Origin: Acidobacteriota bacterium
GTDB lineage: Bacteria; Acidobacteriota; Terriglobia; Bryobacterales; Bryobacteraceae
Direction of reading: 5' to 3'
NCBI GenBank assembly: GCA_947505565.1
Contig: CANNLB010000158.1
Location: 1 to 6,595 of the forward strand
Length of the DNA stretch: 6,595 nucleotides
Part shown: one piece after another, positions 1 through 6,595 of the stretch
How the letters are laid out: every line of letters begins with the position of its first letter
Position numbering within the stretch: the stretch's first letter is position 1
Position numbers and translations under genes: made by a program
The notes under the pieces: model-generated
Database searches by the model: none
Seen by the model: only the letters and a program-made list of their open reading frames with translations
What the model was told of the DNA's origin: nothing

Positions 1-262
1 CCCCCGCCAAGTTGGACAGCGCCGCGTCGAACTCCTCCCGCCGCCGCAAAATATCCCGACACAGATCAAAATACAGACGGCCAGCCGGGGTCACCGTCAA
101 CGGCCGAGTCGATCGATCGAGAAGCTTCACAGACAAGGACTTCTCCAACTCCTGGATATGCTGGCTTGCCGCCGACTGGCTGATCGCGTTGAGGGACGCA
201 CCGCGGCTGACGCTCCGGCTCTGCCCAATATCCCGAAAGAGCTTGAGATGCTCGAAATTCAC
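1..262 (-). CDS. LysR-family transcriptional regulator, N-terminal part (truncated by window edge)
   Basis: Read on the - strand, a GTG at 262-260 opens a frame of 87 codons that leaves the window at base 1. The product begins VNFEHLKLFRDIGQSRSVSR and has the typical LysR winged helix-turn-helix: the LKLF helix (residues 6-9), the HTH around residues 19-38 with SQSAASQHIQELE (28-40), the wing with LLDRSTRPLTVTPAG (47-61), then the start of the linker helix. The whole effector-binding domain lies outside the window, so the ligand cannot be guessed. The GTG is the only usable start: the frame has a stop about 15 codons upstream and no other ATG, GTG or TTG in between. No clear Shine-Dalgarno precedes it. 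The gene is divergent from gltB with a 166-base spacer, an arrangement in which LysR proteins often control the neighbour as well as themselves. Family assignment is secure; the target is inferred. Confidence 0.9.
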   Translation of the reverse strand, partial: MNFEHLKLFRDIGQSRSVSRGASLNAISQSAASQHIQELEKSLSVKLLDRSTRPLTVTPAGRLYFDLCRDILRRREEFDAALSNLAG

Positions 263-269
263 AAGTGCA

Positions 270-297
270 AGGATACCATAAGACTTTCTTATTTCAA
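270..297 (-). promoter_or_regulatory. candidate promoter for the divergent LysR gene
   Basis: On the - strand, TTGAAA (297-292) is followed after 16 bases by TATCCT (275-270). The -35 matches the consensus at five positions and the -10 at four. Transcription would start about at the GTG start codon (262), giving a leaderless or nearly leaderless mRNA, which would fit the lack of a visible ribosome binding site. An alternative -10, TATAAC at 333-328 on the - strand, would give a leader of about 60 bases but has no good -35. The choice is open. Confidence 0.25.
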
Positions 298-337
298 CAC
301 CCGAACACTATCAGAAATACGAATCTTGTTATATAAG

Positions 338-363
338 CTAAATCGATTATCATGACGATTAGG
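338..363. promoter_or_regulatory. repeat/dyad upstream of the gltB promoter, possible regulator binding site
   Basis: CGATTA occurs twice in direct orientation, at 344-349 and 356-361, exactly 12 bases apart. The same stretch also holds an inverted pair, AATCG (341-345) and CGATT (356-360), and a loose LysR-type T-N11-A from T343 to A355 (TC-N9-GA). The element ends seven bases upstream of the predicted -35 of gltB, roughly -67 to -42 relative to the expected transcription start. That is where LysR activators commonly bind. A role as the operator of the divergent LysR protein is inferred from position; short AT-rich repeats also arise by chance. Confidence 0.35.
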
Positions 364-369
364 TTTCAT

Positions 370-398
370 TTGACTTATACTCATGGATTCTTTATAGT
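370..398 (+). promoter_or_regulatory. predicted sigma70-type promoter of gltBD
   Basis: TTGACT (370-375) is separated by exactly 17 bases from TATAGT (393-398); each hexamer matches the consensus at five of six positions. Transcription would begin near 404-406, leaving a 5' leader of only about 24 bases before the ATG at 429. That is too short for a riboswitch or attenuator. The promoter lies in the AT-rich divergent spacer directly downstream of a repeated element that could bind the LysR protein. Confidence 0.7.
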
Positions 399-414
399 TA
401 AGGTCTTCGGAACG

Positions 415-419
415 TGAGG
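415..419 (+). promoter_or_regulatory. ribosome binding site of gltB, decides the start
   Basis: TGAGG sits nine bases before ATG 429, a normal Shine-Dalgarno spacing. The in-frame GTG at 414 lies inside this element and only about nine bases after the predicted transcription start, so ATG 429 is the better start. The choice changes the cleaved propeptide by five residues and nothing in the mature enzyme. Confidence 0.65.
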
Positions 420-428
420 TTACCGCAA

Positions 429-3400
429 ATGAGTGAGCAGTTCGAGCATCCCACCCAGTCCCGCCCCGGTCTCCCCGTCGCCCAGGGCCTCTACTCGCCA
501 ACACATGAGCACGACGCCTGTGGCATTGGCTTTGTCGTCAATATCAAGGGGCATCGCTCCCACGACATCATCACGAAGGGCGTCCAGATTCTGATCAATC
601 TGACCCACCGTGGTGCCTGCGGTTGCGACCCCGAAACCGGCGACGGCGCTGGCCTTCTCATTCAAATTCCTCACTCCTTCTTCGCCCGCGAGTGTCAAAA
701 CCAATCGTCGCCGTTCACCCTGCCCCATGCCGGGGAATACGGCATGGGTCTCGTCTTCCTGCCCGTCGAACACACCGCCCGGCTCCAGGCCGAAGGGATC
801 GTGGAACGGATCACCCGCGAAGAGGGCCTCGAAGTGCTTGGCTGGCGCGATACCCCGATTGACGCCGATGCGATCGGCCGCGTCGCCCGCGCCTCCCAGC
901 CCTACATTGAACAGATCTTCATTCGCCGCTCGCCGGGCATGTCCGAGGACGTCCTCGAACGCAAGCTCTACGTCATTCGCAAGCGCGCCGAACACGAAAT
1001 CGCCGGCAGCGACATCCGGGATAAGGATTTCTTCTACCTCCCCTCGTTGAGCTGCCGGACCGTCGTCTATAAGGGCCTCCTGCTCGCCCCGCAGATCCAG
1101 AAGTTCTACAAGGACCTCTCCGACCCTGAGTGCAAAAGCTCGTTGGCGATGGTCCACCAGCGCTTCTCCACCAACACCTTCCCCAGTTGGAAACTCGCTC
1201 ACCCCTTCCGCTTCCTCTGCCACAACGGCGAAATCAACACGGTCAAAGGCAATGCGAACTGGATGCGCGCTCGCGAAGCCGTCCTCTCCTCGCCACTCTG
1301 GGGCGACGATCTCAAAAAGATCATGCCGATCGTCGAGCAAGGCGCCAGCGACTCCGCGACTCTCGATAACGTCGTCGAACTGCTCACTCTTTCCGGCCGC
1401 TCCCTGCCCCACGCAATGGCGATGCTCATCCCGGAAGCCTGGGATGCCGACTCCACCATGCACCCGGATAAAAAGGCGTTTTACGAATACCACGCCTCGC
1501 TCATGGAGCCGTGGGACGGCCCCGCCTCCGTCGCCTTCACCGACGGCAAGGTGATCGGTGCGACGCTCGATCGCAACGGCCTCCGCCCCTCCCGCTACCT
1601 CGTGACCAAAGACGGCTTGCTGATCGTCGCCTCCGAAACCGGCGTGCTGCAAATCAAGCCTGAGGACGTCGAGTACAAAGGCCGTCTCCAGCCGGGCAAG
1701 ATGCTCCTCGTCGACATGCAGGAGCACCGCATCATCCCCGACGAAGAGCTCAAAGAGCGAATGTGGACCCGCCAGCCCTACGCCCAATGGCTGGTCGAAA
1801 ACCAGATCACGCTCGACCATATTCCGGAACCGGCCCGCATCCACGCCACCGAACACGAAACGCTCCTGCAGCGCCAGCGCGCTTTCGGCTACAGCGATGA
1901 GGATCTCAAGGTCATCATGGGCCCGATGGCCGTCAACGGCGAAGAAGCCATCGGCTCCATGGGTATCGACTGGCCGCTGGCCTGCCTCTCGGACAAGCCT
2001 CAAAGCCTTTTCACGTACTTCCGCCAGCTTTTTGCACAGGTTACCAATCCGGCCATTGACCCCATTCGCGAAGAACTCGTCATGTCCATGACGAGCTACA
2101 TCGGCAATGAACGCAATCTGCTCGATGAAACGCCACTCCACTGCCACACGCTAAAGCTGACGCAACCGATCCTCACCAACCGCGATCTCGAAAAGATGCG
2201 CCGAGTCAGCCAAGGCGACTTCCTCGCCTACACCCTACCTGCCCTGTACAACGTGCACGGCGGCGAGGTGGAACTCGAACGCGCCCTCGATTCGCTCTGC
2301 AAACGCGCCTCCTGGGCCATCGAAGCCGGCTACTCCATCCTGATCCTCAGTGATCGCGGCATCGACGCCAACTCCGCCCCCATCCCGTCCCTCCTCGCGC
2401 TGACGGCGGTTCATAACCACCTCATCCGTGAAGGCAGCAGAACCCGCGTCGCCCTTATCATCGAGAGCGGCGAACCCCGCGAAATCATGCACTTCTGCCT
2501 CCTCATCGGATACGGGGCCAGCGCGATTAACCCTTACCTCGCCATCGAGACCCTCGAAAACCTGGCGCTGAACAACCGTCTGACTGTCGATTTCCCGGTC
2601 GCCCTAAAACACTTCAAAAAGGCGATCAACAAGGGCATGCTCAAGGTGTTCTCGAAAATGGGCATCTCGACCTTGCAGAGCTACCGCGGCGCTCAAATCT
2701 TCGAAGCCATCGGCCTCAACTCCGACTTGGTCGAAAAATATTTCACTGGCACACCGTCCCGCATCGAAGGCATCGGCCTGGAAGTCCTGGCCAAAGAAGC
2801 CAAGATGAAACATGATCACGCCTTCCGGCCGCTCACCGACTCCGAAACCGAACTCGATGTCGGCGGAACCTATCAGTATCGCATCCGCGGCGAATACCAT
2901 CTCCTGAATCCGCAGACCGTCGCATCCATCCAGACCGCCGTCCGAACCGAAAGCTACGCAACCTACAAAGAGTACTCGGACCACGTCAACAAACAGACCA
3001 AAGCGCTCTGCACCATCCGCGGCCTGCTCCAGTTCAAGCCCGGCAACCCGGTACCGATTGAAGAGGTTGAACCCGCCAGTGAGATCGTCAAACGCTTCGC
3101 GACCGGTGCCATGTCATATGGATCCATCTCGAAGGAAGCCCACGAGACCATCGCCATCGCGATGAACCGAATGAAGGGCCGCTCCAATACCGGCGAAGGC
3201 GGCGAAGACGAAACCCGCTTCGAGACGATGCCCAATGGCGACTCCAAACGCTCGGCCATTAAGCAAGTGGCGAGTGGTCGCTTCGGGGTGACCACCAACT
3301 ACCTCGTCAACGCCGACGAACTGCAAATCAAAATCTCACAGGGTGCCAAACCCGGCGAAGGTGGCCAGCTACCCGGTCACAAAATCGACGAAGCCATCGC

Positions 3401-5010
3401 CAAAGTTCGCCATTCGACTCCCGGTGTTGGACTGATTTCCCCCCCTCCCCATCACGATATCTATTCGATTGAGGATCTCGCTCAGTTGATCTTCGACCTT
3501 AAAAACGTTAACCCGGTCGCGCGCATCTCCGTCAAACTCGTTTCCGAAGTCGGCGTCGGGACTGTCGCCGCGGGCGTCGCCAAAGCCCATGCCGATCTGG
3601 TCCTGATCTCAGGCGATTCGGGCGGCACCGGTGCCGCGCCGATGACCTCCATTCGCCACGCCGGCGTCCCCTGGGAGCTCGGCCTCGCCGAGACGCAGCA
3701 GGTCCTCGTGATGAATGATCTGCGCAGCCGCATTCGGGTCCAGACCGACGGCAAGCTCCAGACCGGCCGCGACGTCGCCGTCGCTGCGCTGCTCGGCGCT
3801 GAAGAATACGGCTTCTCGACCACGCCGCTGATCACCATGGGCTGCATCATGATGCGGAAGTGCCATCTCAATACCTGCCCGGTCGGTATCGCAACGCAGG
3901 ACCCGGCATTACGAGCGAAGTTCCAAGGCAAGCCCGAAGACGTCATCAACTTCTTCTTCTTCGTCGCCGAAGAGCTTCGCGAGATCATGGCTCAGCTCGG
4001 CTTCCGCAAGGTGGACGACATGGTCGGCCGCGTTGACATGCTCGAGGCCCGCGACGTCGGTCATCACTGGAAGGCGAAGGGGCTAGACCTCAGCTCGATC
4101 CTCTACAATCCGCCAGTGCCCTCCAAAGTGGGGCGCCGCTGCTTGATCAGCCAGGATCACGGCCTGACCGATGCGCTCGATTACAAGCTGATCGATTTCG
4201 CCAAACCAGCTCTCGAAAACGCCGAAAAGATCGAGTTCAAAATGCCGATTCGGAACGTGCATCGCACCGTCGGCGCGATGCTCTCCGGTGAGGTCGCCAA
4301 GCGCTACGGCTCAGCCGGTCTCCCGGATGACACCATTCGATTCGAATTTCACGGTTCGGCCGGCCAGAGCTTCGGCGCGTTTCTGGCTCGCGGCGTGACC
4401 CTGGAACTGGAGGGCGATGCCAACGATTACGTCGGCAAAGGGATGTCCGGAGGTCGGATCATTGTCTACCCGCCGAAGTCCTCGCATTTCGTGCCAGAAG
4501 ATAACATTTTGGTGGGCAACGTCGTCCTGTACGGCGCGACCAGCGGAGAGGCGTTCTTCAACGGCATGGGCGGCGAACGGTTCGCCGTGCGGAACTCCGG
4601 CGCGACGGCCGTCATCGAAGGCGTTGGCGACCATGGTTGCGAGTACATGACCAAGGGCTTGGTGGTCTGCCTGGGTGTCGCGGGCAAAAACTTTGCCGCC
4701 GGCATGAGTGGTGGTATCGCCTACGTCCTGGATGAATCCGGCGAGTTCTGCCGTACCCGTTGCAACCGGGCCGGCGTGGATATTGAACCGGTTGAAGACG
4801 CCGCCGACATTCAGGTTCTGCAGAACTTGATGGAGAAGCATGTTCGCTACACCGGCAGCCCACGGGGCAAGATGGTTCTCGACAACTGGGGCTCGATGTT
4901 GCCCAAATTCGTGAAGGTCTTCCCCCACGAATTCAAACGCGTCCTCGGCGCACCGCGTCGCGAAACTCCGTACTATGTCTCTGGCTCAACCCAGGGCGAG
5001 CAGGTGATCC

Positions 5011-5018
<8 letters not shown>
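429..5018 (+). CDS. gltB: glutamate synthase (NADPH) large/alpha subunit
   Basis: Catalytic subunit of GOGAT: glutamine plus 2-oxoglutarate plus reducing equivalents give two glutamates in the cytoplasm. The 1529 residues match the usual length (about 1480-1530). In order: a 30-residue propeptide ending HEHDA; the class II glutaminase from nucleophile Cys31 (CGIGFVVN) to about 435, with the HRGA segment, TGDGAG, and the oxyanion-hole Asn266-Gly267 in CHNGEINT; the central domain about 480-770; the FMN-binding barrel about 800-1205, with GAMSYGSIS from Gly893, NTGEGGED near 920, PGEGGQLPG at 975-983 and [11 protein letters not shown] at 1061-1071; and the C-terminal beta-helix from about 1278, with its Gly-rich repeats. 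Cys1139, Cys1145 and Cys1150 (C-x5-C-x4-C) are the expected 3Fe-4S ligands. No motif is missing and the frame is intact. It is first in the operon and overlaps gltD by 8 bases. Codon choice changes from C-ending to G-ending towards the 3' end. Confidence 0.98.
5002..5007 (+). promoter_or_regulatory. ribosome binding site of gltD inside the gltB 3' end
   Basis: AGGTGA lies three bases before ATG 5011 and is complementary to the 16S rRNA 3' end, though closer to the start than usual; GGGCGAG at 4994-5000 is an alternative at longer spacing. Both lie within the last codons of gltB, so gltD translation is probably coupled to ribosomes finishing gltB. This would help keep the subunits in balance. 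Confidence 0.5.
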
Positions 5019-6435
<1,417 letters not shown>

Positions 6436-6448
6436 AGGTTGCGACACT

Positions 6449-6466
6449 AGGGCCTATGCGGGTCCT
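6449..6466 (+). terminator. weak hairpin with T-rich tail after gltD (possible terminator)
   Basis: AGGGCC (6449-6454) can pair with GGTCCT (6461-6466) around a six-base loop, one pair being G-U. The stem is followed by TTATTTATCGATTTT. The stem is short, the tail is interrupted, and the hairpin covers the putative start codon of the next gene at 6456. It may therefore be a weak terminator, a structure hiding that start, or nothing. No better terminator is visible between gltD and the window end. Confidence 0.25.
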
Positions 6467-6595
6467 TTATTTATCGATTTTCAGTTGCAGTTTGAGCTTC
6501 GCCCAAGTAGCCGAGGTTCCCGTGATGGCGCCGGTTTCCCAATGGGAACCCCCGGCAGCGGCCAAGGCCGTTTCGCTCGCCGAGAGCACCGCCGC
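6456..6595 (+). CDS. probable exported protein, N-terminal part (truncated by window edge)
   Basis: ATG 6456 opens a frame without stops to the window end, 46 codons, starting 20 bases after the gltD stop on the same strand. The product begins MRVLYLSIFSCSLSFAQVAE: a short basic start (Arg2), a hydrophobic core (residues 3-15) and SFA before Gln18, which fits the signal peptidase I rule with Ser at -3 and Ala at -1. After that comes a Pro- and Ala-rich stretch (MAPVSQWEPPAAAKAV) that I do not recognise. Cys11 is poorly placed for a lipobox, so a lipoprotein is less likely. The ribosome binding site is unclear: AGAGG at 6434-6438 is rather far away. Codons are GC-ending after the signal region, as expected for a real gene. 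The function is unknown; co-transcription with gltBD is possible if the weak hairpin does not stop transcription. Confidence 0.55.
   Translation, partial: MRVLYLSIFSCSLSFAQVAEVPVMAPVSQWEPPAAAKAVSLAESTA

Noticed and set aside
109..120. TCGATCGATCGA, a 12-base perfect palindrome
   Set aside because: It lies inside the LysR coding region and encodes part of the conserved LLDRST segment (Leu-Asp-Arg-Ser codons). It is explained by coding sequence.
329..336. TTATATAA palindrome in the divergent spacer
   Set aside because: Eight AT-only bases in an AT-rich spacer are expected by chance; the arms do not extend.
12..355. Short + strand frames at 12-281 and 158-355
   Set aside because: They lie opposite or overlap the LysR N-terminal domain, which has clear family motifs on the - strand. 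Their translations are Arg/Ser-rich and unrecognisable.
414..428. GTG 414 as the gltB start (five extra residues)
   Set aside because: It lies within the Shine-Dalgarno of ATG 429 and only about nine bases after the predicted transcription start. ATG 429 has a well-spaced ribosome binding site.
399..428. Possible riboswitch or attenuator ahead of gltB
   Set aside because: The leader predicted from the promoter is only about 24 bases, too short for a structured RNA.
420..2147. Long stop-free frame on the - strand (about 575 codons) opposite gltB
   Set aside because: It is fully antisense to the conserved gltB coding region, has no family motifs, and reads as low-complexity Ala/Gly/Val/Asp/Glu-rich protein. 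This is what C-ending codons on the other strand produce. Other antisense frames over gltB and gltD were rejected on the same grounds.
6531..6555. Inverted repeat GGTTTCCC / GGGAACC near the window end
   Set aside because: It has a bulge, lies within the downstream coding frame, and no T-run follows it, so it is not supported as a terminator or operator.

Overview
The window is an ordinary nitrogen-assimilation locus: a complete, intact glutamate synthase (GOGAT) operon, gltB then gltD on the + strand. It is flanked by the 5' part of a divergent LysR-type regulator gene on the - strand and by the 5' end of a probable exported-protein gene downstream. The DNA is GC-rich with strongly GC-ending codons, except for an AT-rich 166-base spacer in front of gltB. 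The organism is a GC-rich bacterium with the two-subunit bacterial GOGAT. An Acidobacteriota, Planctomycetota or similar origin is a guess from the general look of the proteins and cannot be proved here.

Layout. Bases 1-262 (-): N-terminal 87 residues of a LysR-family regulator, cut by the window edge. Bases 263-428: the divergent spacer, holding a good sigma70-type promoter for gltB (TTGACT-17-TATAGT), a repeated CGATTA element just upstream of it, weaker promoter candidates for the regulator, and the gltB ribosome binding site. Bases 429-5018 (+): gltB, 1529 codons. Bases 5011-6435 (+): gltD, 474 codons, overlapping gltB by 8 bases. Bases 6436-6595: a short spacer with a weak hairpin, then the start of an ORF with a signal-peptide-like N terminus that runs off the window.

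How the genes work together. GltD takes electrons from NADPH through FAD and Fe-S centres to GltB. GltB hydrolyses glutamine at its N-terminal cysteine, channels ammonia to the FMN barrel, and reductively aminates 2-oxoglutarate, giving two glutamates. Catalytic and cofactor motifs are present in both subunits. The divergent LysR gene is a plausible regulator of the operon, by analogy with GltC/gltAB of Bacillus subtilis, but this is inference.

I found no mobile element, CRISPR array, RNA gene or new system. The most notable sequence-level signal is a reversal of strand G/C skew, with a change in synonymous codon choice, near the 3' end of gltB that continues through gltD.
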